In this document: in pieces, positions 8,614 through 15,312 of the stretch | Position numbering within the stretch: the first letter of the stretch is position 1 | Layout of the letters: the number at the start of each line of letters is the position of its first letter | Source of the DNA: Bifidobacterium pseudolongum subsp. globosum | Lineage (GTDB): Bacteria > Actinomycetota > Actinomycetes > Actinomycetales > Bifidobacteriaceae | NCBI RefSeq assembly: GCF_004155535.1 | Contig: NZ_RYUH01000010.1 | Location: forward strand, 248,001 to 312,000 | Length of the DNA: 64,000 nt | Reading direction: 5' to 3' | Program-made: the position numbers and the translations under genes | The notes under the pieces: generated by a model | What the model was told of the DNA's origin: nothing | The model's input: the letters and a program-made list of their open reading frames with translations, nothing else | Databases searched by the model: none

Positions 8614-8826
8614 TCATGCCATGGGTTCGCCCCGACCCGCCCTGTCGGCGCCATGCGCGTCGTCATGGACGAGGACGGCAAGCGCGCCGAAGGCGAGCGC
8701 CGCGGCCCCGACCAGGAGCGTCTGGCCCGGGGTCAGGCCGGTGTCCTCGATGCCCACGAGCAGGAAGCAGGCAGCTGCGGTTATGGACAGGATGGTGGCG
8801 AGCAGGGTCGTGATGATACGGCGCAT
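8614..8826 (-). CDS. small two-helix membrane protein
   Basis: A 70-residue protein from ATG 8826, with AAGAAAGGA before it. Two hydrophobic helices (IITTLLATILSITAAACFLL and LLVGAAALAFGALAVLV) are joined by a short polar turn, with a charged C-terminus. Topology resembles a holin or a superinfection-type membrane protein, but it lies in the early region and no family is recognised. The 175 bases upstream hold only an imperfect GC-rich inverted repeat (ACGGGTCC ... GGGCCCGT). Confidence 0.6.
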   Translation of the reverse strand: MRRIITTLLATILSITAAACFLLVGIEDTGLTPGQTLLVGAAALAFGALAVLVHDDAHGADRAGRGEPMA

Positions 8827-9001
8827 GATGATGGTCCTTTCTTGTTCGGTGCGCGTCGTATCATCGGGATTGTTCGGTTCCATTGATGACGACGCGACCA
8901 GTGTTGTTTTCGGTGGTCGACGGGTCCGTTCCCTTTGGTGTGGGGCGGGCCCGTTTCCTTTTGTCCCCGCTGTACGCGAGGTTGGTGTCGGCCGTGGCCC
9001 A

Positions 9002-9502
9002 TCACCCCTCCCCTTCCTGCGCGGCGTTCGCGTATTCGCCGGTGCTGCGGTGCAGGTTCGCGGCGAAGAACTCCAGGACGCGTTCCTTGGAGTATTCCCA
9101 ATGGTTGGCGTCCTTGATGGGGTGCAGGGGGTGGTCGGGGTCCTTGCGCCACGTGGCGAGCACGTCCGCGCTGATGCCGCACAGGACCTTGAGTTCGCGT
9201 GGGCGGTTGCGTGGTTTGAGCGCGGCCTTGAGCGCGGTGAACACCGGGTCCGCGTGCTGGCGGCTGCCGGATTGGCGGTAGTGCCATTCGAGCACGCATT
9301 CCTTGGGGTAGAAGATCGATTTGCCGACCTTCACGAACCACGGGCCCGTGCCCAGGGACCGTTGGCAGCCGAGCGTGCCGGTCTTCGTGCCCAGCACCCT
9401 CGCGACCGCGTTGGGTGACATGAGCGGCAGCAGTTCGTCCGCGAGCGCGTCCCATTCCTCCCCCACGTGCACGATGCGTGGCGAGTCGAGTACGGCGGTC
9501 AT
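9002..9502 (-). CDS. phage HTH/excisionase-like DNA-binding protein
   Basis: A 166-residue protein with a strong site (GAAAGGAGC) before ATG 9502. Residues 25-75 (LMSPNAVARVLGTKTGTLGC, GPWFVKVGKSIFYPKECVLEW) have the excisionase/MerR-like winged-helix pattern in which a Gly-Pro-x-x-x-Lys-x-Gly turn precedes a Tyr and a C-terminal helix. The second half (LCGISADVLATWRKD) may be another HTH. Divergent from the coiled-coil gene. Exact role unknown; a directionality factor is possible but it is far from int. Confidence 0.65.
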   Translation of the reverse strand: MTAVLDSPRIVHVGEEWDALADELLPLMSPNAVARVLGTKTGTLGCQRSLGTGPWFVKVGKSIFYPKECVLEWHYRQSGSRQHADPVFTALKAALKPRNRPRELKVLCGISADVLATWRKDPDHPLHPIKDANHWEYSKERVLEFFAANLHRSTGEYANAAQEGEG

Positions 9503-9549
9503 GGTCTTGCTCCTTTCCCGCTCGTGGGCGTGTGAACTGGGTGGTGGTG

Positions 9550-9621
9550 TCGGGCGGCGGAGAAGGGGCCGCCCGACGGTTCTCCTACACTGGTGTCATC
9601 GCCGCGAGTACCAGTCGCGGC
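9550..9621 (+). promoter_or_regulatory. divergent intergenic region with hairpins
   Basis: Holds a nine-base inverted repeat (TCGGGCGGC at 9550, GCCGCCCGA at 9568), a TACACT -10-like hexamer at 9586, and a 5'-leader hairpin GCCGCGA / TCGCGGC at 9601-9621 just before the ribosome site of the plus-strand gene. No convincing -35 is seen. Confidence 0.35.
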
Positions 9622-9642
9622 GCCACGTATAGGAGAAGAATC

Positions 9643-10209
9643 ATGTTCGATGGAATCGATCCGAATCAGTTGATGCAGTCCGTGAGCGAGGGCATGGACC
9701 ATGTGTCGAAGGGGTTGTCGACGCTCCAGCAGGCGTTGTCCATAGCGGAGAAGGTCAAGGCCATGTTCAAGAAGAAACCCGTGTCCAAGGATCAGGGCGG
9801 TGAGCACGGGGTCCCCGCGGCCGCGGATGGCGATGGCGCGGATGTTGCCGGCGTTGAGCCGCATGAGCATGGCGAGCTGGCTCCAGAGGAACGCCTCGGG
9901 CAATTGGAGTCGTTGGCGGTGCAGCACGCCCAGGCGTTGGAAGAGGTCCGCGAGGCGACACAACAGTTGGGACAGGCGGTGCAGATGCTCGCGGATGCGG
10001 TCATACGCAACGGTCAGGCCGTCATACGCAACGGTGATGCGGTCCTCGCCGTCTACAAGGCCGTCAACACCGATGTGGAGGCGATCGCGCAGCTGGGTGA
10101 TGCGGTCCAGACGGACACGCGCGCACTCACCGACCACGCGGGCCGTATCATGGCGTTGCAGTCCGCCGTCGACAGGCTCGACGACACGGTCCGGCGGCTT
10201 GAGCAATGA
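9643..10209 (+). CDS. coiled-coil phage protein, unknown
   Basis: A 188-residue protein with AGGAGAAG nine bases before ATG 9643. It is almost wholly helical: an amphipathic start (GLSTLQQALSIAEKVKAMF), an acidic Gly/Ala linker, then heptad-like repeats to the end (ALTDHAGRIMALQSAVDRLDDTV). A 21-base tandem duplication encodes the repeat VIRNGQA VIRNGDA. It is the only plus-strand gene between early minus-strand genes, so it probably has its own promoter. No family recognised. An antisense frame also spans this gene, but the good ribosome site and heptads favour this strand. Confidence 0.6.
   Translation: MFDGIDPNQLMQSVSEGMDHVSKGLSTLQQALSIAEKVKAMFKKKPVSKDQGGEHGVPAAADGDGADVAGVEPHEHGELAPEERLGQLESLAVQHAQALEEVREATQQLGQAVQMLADAVIRNGQAVIRNGDAVLAVYKAVNTDVEAIAQLGDAVQTDTRALTDHAGRIMALQSAVDRLDDTVRRLEQ
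9997..10038 (+). repeat. tandem 21-bp repeat inside the coiled-coil gene
   Basis: Two adjacent copies of GCNGTCATACGCAACGGTNA plus one base (9997-10017, 10018-10038), each encoding AVIRNG plus one residue. Recent in-frame duplication. Confidence 0.8.
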
Positions 10210-10322
10210 GCCGATCAGCGCGGTCTCCTGCCGTATGGCCTGCATGACACATTCGATGCGAGCCATGAGCGCGGCCTCCCGCCCATCATGATCGGCGCCG
10301 CATGTCGTTGCATGGAGGATGG

Positions 10323-11000
10323 TCATCGCGCGCCTTCTTCCGTGTCGGCGTCGATGCTGGCGATCATGTCGTCGAGCAGTTCGCGTAGTTCGCGCAACGC
10401 GGTACGCCGGCCCTGGCGGTTGCCGAACCCCCATGCGCGGATCCGGGTCGTCTCGCCGTGTTCGATGGCGCGCACGGCGTCCCTGAGCACGTCGTCCTCC
10501 TCGGTCTCGTGCCGTTCGACCGTGGCATGGCGGCCGGCGTGCGCGTTGAGGAACCCGCCGCACAGGTACAAGGGCTCCCCGTCCCCGTCGAGATCGCCAT
10601 GCGCGCTGGCGGTCGCGGCGCCGGTGTCCGTGACGACCGTGCGCATCTCCTCCGTCTCGGCCAACGGTGCAGCCGGTTCCCGGACCTCGCCGGCGGCCTC
10701 TTGGAGGTGTTGGCTGTGCCCGCTGATGGTGTGGGCGGCTGTGCGTTGGGCGTCGATCCACACGGTGTAAATGGTCCTGGTCTTGAGCCACAACTGGTGG
10801 ACCTCGTTCCAACGTCGCTCGCACGCCTGCGAGCCCAGGCTGATGGCGCCGGAGGCCAGATCAGCGAAGTACTCGTCCGATGCTTCGCGGTATCGCAGCC
10901 ACGCGTGCGCATGGTCCGCGGCCGCGGCATCGAGGTGTCCAACTGCCGTCTCGCACACCGGGCACCGGCTGGTGTCGGCGTTGTCATGTTGGGCGCTCAT
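10323..11000 (-). CDS. phage protein with zinc-site N-terminus, unknown
   Basis: A 225-residue protein from ATG 11000 (AAGGAG six bases before). It begins with CPVCETAVGHLD, half of a zinc site, then a long helical region with YREASDEYFADLASG and a charged C-terminus (TALRELRELLDDMIASIDADTEE). No family recognised. Its stop overlaps an ATG at 10326 (ATGA), which opens a long frame antisense to the coiled-coil gene; that frame is treated as unproven. The 113 bases between 10210 and 10322 hold nothing else. Confidence 0.6.
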   Translation of the reverse strand: MSAQHDNADTSRCPVCETAVGHLDAAAADHAHAWLRYREASDEYFADLASGAISLGSQACERRWNEVHQLWLKTRTIYTVWIDAQRTAAHTISGHSQHLQEAAGEVREPAAPLAETEEMRTVVTDTGAATASAHGDLDGDGEPLYLCGGFLNAHAGRHATVERHETEEDDVLRDAVRAIEHGETTRIRAWGFGNRQGRRTALRELRELLDDMIASIDADTEEGAR

Positions 11001-11096
11001 CTGGGGCTCCTTGAAGGTTGGGTCCTTTCCCGCCATCGGTAGGCTGAAGGGTGCAGTAACAACTAGCCGCCGCAAGGCGGGAAAGGAAGTATTGAA

Positions 11097-11348
11097 ATGA
11101 TGGATGTGTTGCATTTGGGCCTTCCCAGAGGCGAGGAGAAGCTCCTCTATATCCGGCAGGAGGACAAGGACGAGCATCTCCCGGAGAAACTGCGCACCGC
11201 GGCGAAATCCGGCGGGATTCATCTCGTCCATGCCAGCTTCAACTGCGACGGAAGCGACCCGGTGGATGTGATGGTCAATCCCGCACAGCTCGCATACTGG
11301 TACATGGACGAGCAGAAGCCGCAGCCGCTACCCTTCCGTGCGCACTGA
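11097..11348 (+). CDS. small phage protein, unknown
   Basis: An 83-residue protein preceded by GGGAAAGGAAG, starting MMDVLHLGLPRGEEKLLY. Mixed alpha/beta pattern with HLVHASFNCDGSDPVDVMVNPAQLAYWY. Its 3' end overlaps the convergent membrane gene by 74 bases. Function unknown. Confidence 0.6.
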   Translation: MMDVLHLGLPRGEEKLLYIRQEDKDEHLPEKLRTAAKSGGIHLVHASFNCDGSDPVDVMVNPAQLAYWYMDEQKPQPLPFRAH

Positions 11349-11511
11349 CGGGCAGGTCCTCGAACATCATGTCGGTGCGGTAGTCGTCGTTGGCCTTCAC
11401 GATCGTTGTGACGATGGAGGCCAACGCGGCTCCCGCGAACGCGACAGCCATGCCGTATCCGAGCATCCTGATGCCGGCAAGCCACATGCGTTTGAGTTGT
11501 TTCACGGTCAT
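11275..11511 (-). CDS. small membrane protein, unknown
   Basis: A 78-residue protein with a strong AAGGAGGGG site before ATG 11511. One helix (MLGYGMAVAFAGAALASIVTTIV) after a basic N-terminus suggests an inner-membrane anchor with the tail outside. ATGA overlap with the membrane gene upstream. The last third overlaps the plus-strand gene, so its exact end is uncertain. Confidence 0.5.
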   Translation of the reverse strand: MTVKQLKRMWLAGIRMLGYGMAVAFAGAALASIVTTIVKANDDYRTDMMFEDLPVSAHGRVAAAASARPCTSMRAVRD

Positions 11512-11663
11512 TTCGCCCCTCCTTCCCTAGCTGTGAGCGCATCGACATGATCAAGCTCCTTCCATGTCGTCACACCGGCCATGACGGCGAGCGCCGCCAC
11601 ACCCAGGCATACGAGCGTCGCGCCGCAGGTCAGCGACAGGACGATGAAACGTGGTAACCGCAT
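11508..11663 (-). CDS. very small membrane protein (51 aa)
   Basis: A 51-residue ORF starting MRLPRFIVLSLTCG with one long hydrophobic helix through ALAVMAGVTTW. It starts six bases after the HTH gene stop, has GGGGAG upstream, and its TGA overlaps the next ATG. With the two flanking genes it makes a compact unit downstream of the immunity-region HTH gene. Candidate superinfection-exclusion or toxin-like peptide, function unproven. Confidence 0.55.
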   Translation of the reverse strand: MRLPRFIVLSLTCGATLVCLGVAALAVMAGVTTWKELDHVDALTAREGGAK

Positions 11664-11668
11664 CTCGA

Positions 11669-11920
11669 TCACTCCCCTTCCTTGGACGCGAGCGCCTCAG
11701 CACGTTGGATGATGGCGGAAAGATTGATTGTGAGCACGTCAGAGATCTGTGCGAGCTCAGCGATAGTGAACGGATACAGGTCGGGATGCTCGAGTCGCCG
11801 CATGAGCGTCGTGCGTGGAATCCCGCTTTTCTGCGCAGCGTTCGCGACCGCTATGTTTTCACAGGCGAGCTCATCATTGACTATCCGAGCCACTGCCTTT
11901 ACATACTTCGTGATGTCCAT
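11669..11920 (-). CDS. immunity-region HTH regulator (minus-strand arm of the switch)
   Basis: An 83-residue protein starting MDITKYVKAVARIVNDEL. Residues 25-55 (VANAAQKSGIPRTTLMRRLE) form a helix-turn-helix and ELAQISDVLTINLSAII a following helix, like phage Cro/CI-type regulators. The start at 11920 is preferred over ATG 11929 because there is no ribosome site, while a -10 (TAGAAT) ends eight bases before 11920, so the message would start at the AUG itself. It opens a leftward operon of small membrane genes. Whether it acts as repressor or Cro is not decided by sequence. Confidence 0.75.
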   Translation of the reverse strand: MDITKYVKAVARIVNDELACENIAVANAAQKSGIPRTTLMRRLEHPDLYPFTIAELAQISDVLTINLSAIIQRAEALASKEGE

Positions 11921-11927
11921 AACCGTC

Positions 11928-12008
11928 ATTCTACTGCCCGTTTGGGCACAGTCAAGACGACACGCCGCCCATTCGGGCAGTCTGATTCTGAGAATTTATG
12001 CCTATAAT
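11928..12008. promoter_or_regulatory. divergent leaderless promoters with paired operators (phage immunity switch)
   Basis: Leftward promoter: -35 TTGACT (11955-11950), 16-base spacer, -10 TAGAAT (11933-11928), then ATG at 11920. The spacer is filled by operator 1, TGCCCGTTTGGGCA (11935-11948). Operator 2, GCCCATTCGGGC (11967-11978), lies beside the weak -35 of the rightward promoter, whose -10 TATAAT is at 12003-12008, six bases before ATG 12015. Both genes would be leaderless and one protein could occlude both promoters. Confidence 0.7.
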
Positions 12009-12014
12009 GCCCAC

Positions 12015-12401
12015 ATGGACATCAATGAGGCAATATCGAGGGTGCTATCTGCGGAGAGGTCCGCAGCTCACCTGACGATCAAGGAACTATCTGCGCAAGC
12101 GGATATACCCGAGCGCACATTGATTCGAGTTCTCAAGGGCGAGCGCGACATCAATGTGCTTCAAATCGCGAAGCTTGCTCCAGTTTTCGGACTATATCCA
12201 CACGAAATCATGGACTCGGCAGAGAAGCTAATTGAACGCGCGGAACGAGGGAATGTACCAGATCTATCTACCACCGACGTCGATACCGCCCCTGCCGATG
12301 ATGCGAATGCGGCGCTCGCGGACGCGGATAACGGTATCGATATCGATGCGTGGGCTGATCGCATTCGTGCTGAGGATGCGGTGAGCGAGGAGAAAGAATA
12401 G
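12015..12401 (+). CDS. phage repressor-like HTH protein
   Basis: A 128-residue protein starting MDINEAISRVLSAERSAAHL. The XRE-type HTH is clear (TIKELSAQADIPERTLIRVLKGERDIN, cited as the helix pair), followed by an acidic C-terminal tail (DDANAALADADNGIDID). No peptidase Ser-Lys of LexA/CI type is visible, so release from repression would need another factor. Leaderless from a consensus TATAAT. As the first rightward gene before the cargo and integrase it is the best candidate for the lysogenic repressor. Confidence 0.75.
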   Translation: MDINEAISRVLSAERSAAHLTIKELSAQADIPERTLIRVLKGERDINVLQIAKLAPVFGLYPHEIMDSAEKLIERAERGNVPDLSTTDVDTAPADDANAALADADNGIDIDAWADRIRAEDAVSEEKE

Positions 12402-12439
12402 TTTTTGGCGCCGCATTGTTGCGGTGCCGGCCCGGCATT

Positions 12440-12520
12440 CATAAGGGTGGCGGGAACATAAGGCGCAGGTTGTTTGGGGCGTCGTAGAGAACCAGAGAAG
12501 ATTGAGAGAAGGAGAACATC
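12440..12520 (+). repeat. leader repeat, copy A
   Basis: Shares CATAAGGGTG, GGCGCAGGT and GGGGCG ... GTAGA in the same order and spacing with a second leader at 13312-13400. Each copy ends in a ribosome site and the ATG of an envelope protein gene. Confidence 0.5.
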
Positions 12521-13177
12521 ATGAGCGGGGTGAACCCTACGCCGGAGAAGAAGCATCGTCCGTGGGTCAAGTGGGTCGTGGGTGTGCTCGTGTTCTTCCT
12601 TGGCGTCGGCATCGGCGGTTCGGGGTCGGATCCTACGAAGTCGTCGGAGTACCAGGACCTGCAGCGGCAGTTGTCGAGTGAGCAGGCGAAGGTGAAGACC
12701 TCGGAGGAGCGTCTCGACGAGTTGGAGAAGCAGCTCAAGGACACAGAGGAGAAGCTCTCCGACTTGGAGGACCAATCCGACGAGTTGGACAAGAGGTCCA
12801 AGGAACTCGACGAGCAGAAGAAGAAGCTCGAGGAGCAGCAGAAGTCCCAGGATGAGCGCCAGTCGCAGCTCGACGAGCGCGAGAAGAGCATCGCCAGCCG
12901 TGAGGAAGAGAAGAAAAAGCGTGCGGAAGAGCTGCAGGCGGCGCAACGTCAGGCCGAGCAGGAGCAGCAGTCGCAGCAGGTCCAACAGGTCCAGACCAAT
13001 GAGGCCACGCAACAGGCCGTACCTCAGGCACCGCAGCAGCAGGCCACGCAGAACGTGGGCACCGTGCATGGCGGCGCATTCTGCTCCTCCGAGGGCGCCA
13101 CGGGAATCTCCGATCGCGGAGGCGCCACCCTCACCTGTCGTGTCGCCGCCGACGGCCGGTTGCGCTGGAAGCGGTGA
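12521..13177 (+). CDS. membrane-anchored coiled-coil protein with C-terminal Cys-pair domain
   Basis: A 218-residue protein with GAGAAGGAG before the ATG. A basic N-terminus leads into one membrane helix (WVKWVVGVLVFFLGVGIGG), then about 90 residues of continuous charged coiled coil rich in Glu/Lys/Gln, a Gln-rich linker and a small domain GAFCSSEGATGI ... LTCRVAADGRLRWKR with two cysteines, seen at the C-terminus of several actinobacterial surface proteins. Predicted topology puts the coiled coil outside. Likely a lysogenic conversion or superinfection-exclusion protein; function unproven. Confidence 0.7.
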   Translation: MSGVNPTPEKKHRPWVKWVVGVLVFFLGVGIGGSGSDPTKSSEYQDLQRQLSSEQAKVKTSEERLDELEKQLKDTEEKLSDLEDQSDELDKRSKELDEQKKKLEEQQKSQDERQSQLDEREKSIASREEEKKKRAEELQAAQRQAEQEQQSQQVQQVQTNEATQQAVPQAPQQQATQNVGTVHGGAFCSSEGATGISDRGGATLTCRVAADGRLRWKR

Positions 13178-13311
13178 GCACCGCCCGAGAGCGCGGATAA
13201 CAGCAATCGGTGTTGGCCTCCGGGGCCTGCCGTAACCGTACCGAGGCTGCGGTGGGCCCTGGAGAAGGAATGGTTTTCCGGTGTCGTCTGAGTGCGGCTC
13301 CGGCTTCGTGC

Positions 13312-13400
13312 CCATAAGGGTGCGGAAAGGATCATGGCGCAGGTAGTCGGGGGCGCCTTTGTAGACCCGTCTTGGCGGGGGTAATAGAGAAAGGGAAATC
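13312..13400 (+). repeat. leader repeat, copy B
   Basis: Second copy of the leader seen at 12440-12520, here before the lipoprotein gene. The rest of 13178-13311 shows no gene. Confidence 0.5.
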
Positions 13401-13874
13401 ATGAAGCAGTTGAAGTTTTTGGGAGCCGTGGCGTGTGTAGTTGCGTTGTGCGCGACGTTCGCGGCCTGTGGGTCTGATGGCGGTCAGGCGTCGTCGACGG
13501 GCAAGGAGCCGCAGAAGTCGCAGGAATCGTCCACGCCGGTGGAGAAGCCGGCGGACTTGGACGGCAAGTGGACGCAGACGAACGCGAACAGCGAGAGCAT
13601 GCGCATGGACGCCGAGATCGCGGGAGGCACGATCACCGTGAACTGGGTGCAGCCGGATTCGACGTCCCTGTATTGGACCGGCTCGTACGAGGCGCCGACC
13701 GCGCCCGGCGATTGGTCGTGGACCAGCAAGGGCGACACGGAGAAGATGGCGAGCGCCCTGCTGGCCAGCCAGGATGACGCGAAGGAGTTCCATTACACGG
13801 CGTCGAGTGACGAGCTTTCGTTCGACGCGACCGCGATGGGTACCACGGTTACGGTGCGTATGAAGCGTCAGTGA
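13401..13874 (+). CDS. prophage lipoprotein
   Basis: A 157-residue precursor with AGAAAGGG before ATG 13401. Signal peptide MKQLKFLGAVACVVALC with lipobox TFAAC (C23) marks a lipoprotein anchored outside the membrane. After a Ser/Thr/Glu-rich linker comes a beta-rich domain (LDGKWTQTNANSESM, TITVNWVQPDSTSLYW, TVTVRMKRQ), a lipocalin-like pattern common in small actinobacterial lipoproteins. It shares its leader with the upstream coiled-coil gene. Phage-encoded lipoproteins often block reinfection by related phages, which is a reasonable guess here. Confidence 0.75.
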   Translation: MKQLKFLGAVACVVALCATFAACGSDGGQASSTGKEPQKSQESSTPVEKPADLDGKWTQTNANSESMRMDAEIAGGTITVNWVQPDSTSLYWTGSYEAPTAPGDWSWTSKGDTEKMASALLASQDDAKEFHYTASSDELSFDATAMGTTVTVRMKRQ

Positions 13875-13904
13875 CGATCAGTGTCGATGCGAGCGGGGTT
13901 GCGT

Positions 13905-13961
13905 ATGACTTCCTCGCTCCCCTGCTGTATGCCCACCAACGGCCGGCTGCGTTGGAAGTAG
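13905..13961 (+). pseudogene. decayed copy of the C-terminal domain of the 12521 protein
   Basis: Reads MTSSLPCC then TNGRLRWK and a stop, matching the LTC ... ADGRLRWKR end of the 12521-13177 protein; the DNA CGGCCGG-TGCG-TGGAAG-TGAGCA is shared on both sides of the stop. Indicates that a second copy of such a gene once stood here. Confidence 0.5.
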
Positions 13962-14039
13962 TGAGCAATGAGCTCAACTCTGTGGGCGCAGGATTTCATC
14001 CTATTGTCACAATGCTATCCAAAGCAAAGGAAATGTATC

Positions 14040-15074
14040 ATGAGCGGTCTCGAGAAGCGCAAAGCGTCATCGAGGAACGGGGATCTGGCGATGCAAGCCA
14101 AGGATGGTCATGAATTAGACTCGGATGATATGTTCAGGTTGAGGAAGCGTCAAAGCAACGGGGACGAGGTTTCCGAGCTAAAGATTCGTTACACCGGGCG
14201 TGCCGTCGAGAATCATTCGATTGAGTTACGCACTTTTGCCCCTTCGTTGCTTGGCGTAGCTGACGCAGTGGATAGGTATAAGGCGCTCTGCTGCCCCGAC
14301 TCGGATCTGCAGATACGGGTGACTTCCACTGAACCTGGCTCGTTCATTGTCACACTACATCTTCTGGTCGGCGCCGCCGTAAGCATCGGAACCGGGATGG
14401 GCTGGGACAACGTCGCAAACATTTCAAATGTCGCGGATGGGATTCTCACCATTCTGAAAATCTTCAAGAGGCGTTTCCAAGAATCTGGAGCGGTGTCGCC
14501 ACTGCCCCACGAGGTGGTCAAAGAGACGGACACCGATGTCGAACTCAAAATCGGGAAAGCCAAATTGCGGGTGAAGCGTCACACGTACGAGGCTTCATGC
14601 GATGGCAAACTTGCCCACGCTTTGGGCGATGCAGCGAAACCGGCCACGGAACATGGATATGGCGACGTCGTGTTCTCGCATGGCAAGCATCCAGATGATA
14701 TGGTGGACATCAACGCCGAAGTCTCATCGGCAATGAGCAAGGCCGTAATGGAACAGGCCGAATTACCGCCGGAGGTCGGCGAGCGCCTCCTGAAGATAGA
14801 CACCATTCAGATGAATTCCCAAAAGTGGAGGCTGACCGGCGATGACGGCACAAACTGGTGGTTCATCGCCGACACTGTCTTTCTCAACGAGTTCCATGAC
14901 GGCAATTACGTGTATCATCCCGGGGACATGTTGCAAGCGCAAACCGAGGTGAGGAAATGCCTTCAGGATGGAGACACGAAAGTGGTCTCAAGGAGAGTGC
15001 TGGTGGTCAAGAGAATCATTTCTTCCAAAGGGTCGGTTCACCCAATCCAACCACAATTCGATTTGGATATCTGA
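14040..15074 (+). CDS. prophage cargo protein of a widespread unknown family
   Basis: A 344-residue protein from ATG 14040 (AAAGGAAATG just upstream). The core (ELKIRYTGRAVENHSIELRT, then TFAPSLLGVADAVDRY, then STEPGSFIVTLHLLV) has the layout of a recurrent family in mobile islands in which a short beta strand and HSID/APSLLALGE motif precede a GSF strand. A hydrophobic helix pair follows (VGAAVSIGTGMG) and then a basic helix. The C-terminal third (TIQMNSQKWRLTGDDGTNWWFIADTVFL) is beta-rich. Function of the family is unknown to me. Lower GC than structural genes and location between repressor and Abi gene mark it as accessory cargo. Confidence 0.65.
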   Translation: MSGLEKRKASSRNGDLAMQAKDGHELDSDDMFRLRKRQSNGDEVSELKIRYTGRAVENHSIELRTFAPSLLGVADAVDRYKALCCPDSDLQIRVTSTEPGSFIVTLHLLVGAAVSIGTGMGWDNVANISNVADGILTILKIFKRRFQESGAVSPLPHEVVKETDTDVELKIGKAKLRVKRHTYEASCDGKLAHALGDAAKPATEHGYGDVVFSHGKHPDDMVDINAEVSSAMSKAVMEQAELPPEVGERLLKIDTIQMNSQKWRLTGDDGTNWWFIADTVFLNEFHDGNYVYHPGDMLQAQTEVRKCLQDGDTKVVSRRVLVVKRIISSKGSVHPIQPQFDLDI

Positions 15075-15100
15075 ACTTGAGAAAATGTCTTGTGTATTAT

Positions 15101-15296
15101 GACATCACAATTTAATCCCCACATGTTCGAAGATCGAAGCATATTGCGAGCGCGTGCGGGATGATCCAGCGAAACCCATTGGAACACGCGTTGATTGTGG
15201 CAATCAACGGAAAGGTACTAAAATGAAAACTAACAGTAGCCCTCCAGGCCTCTTCCACTTCTGTGGTATGCACAAACCGGAGGGTTCTTTTCTTTT
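15101..15296 (+). ncRNA. candidate AbiF-type structured RNA upstream of the Abi_2 gene
   Basis: The 234 bases between the cargo gene and the Abi gene contain possible stems CGCGTG (15151) / CACGCG (15185), a perfect nine-base hairpin CGTTGATTG / CAATCAACG (15189-15209), and a terminator with stem CCCTCC / GGAGGG and a T-rich tail ending at 15296. An RNA just upstream of Abi_2 genes is an established arrangement (the AbiF RNA motif). The two stems around 15189 overlap by two bases, so they are alternatives or form part of a more complex fold. Boundaries are approximate; a -10-like TATTAT is at 15095-15100. Confidence 0.5.
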
Positions 15297-15312
15297 CGGA
15301 GGACGGTCATGA
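15223..15312 (+). CDS. possible 29-aa leader ORF before the Abi gene
   Basis: ATG 15223 follows AAAGG by seven bases and the 29-codon frame ends in a TGA that overlaps the Abi start (ATGA). It runs through the terminator hairpin. It may be a translated leader that couples Abi translation to passage of the hairpin, or chance inside an RNA gene. The peptide (MKTNSSPPGLFHFCGM ...) resembles nothing known. Confidence 0.3.
   Translation: MKTNSSPPGLFHFCGMHKPEGSFLFGGRS
15240..15296 (+). terminator. Rho-independent terminator between RNA and Abi gene
   Basis: Stem CCCTCC (15240) / GGAGGG (15279) with an inner CCAC-TTCT-GTGG hairpin and the tail TTCTTTTCTTTT. It would end most leader transcripts just before the Abi start. 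Confidence 0.65.

Noticed and set aside
9997..10038. Possible CRISPR-like repeat
   Set aside because: Just a two-copy in-frame tandem duplication without spacers. No CRISPR array was seen anywhere in the window.
13871..14113. 80-codon frame starting with GTG overlapping the lipoprotein stop
   Set aside because: Overlaps the next gene by 74 bases, has no ribosome site and crosses the decayed remnant.
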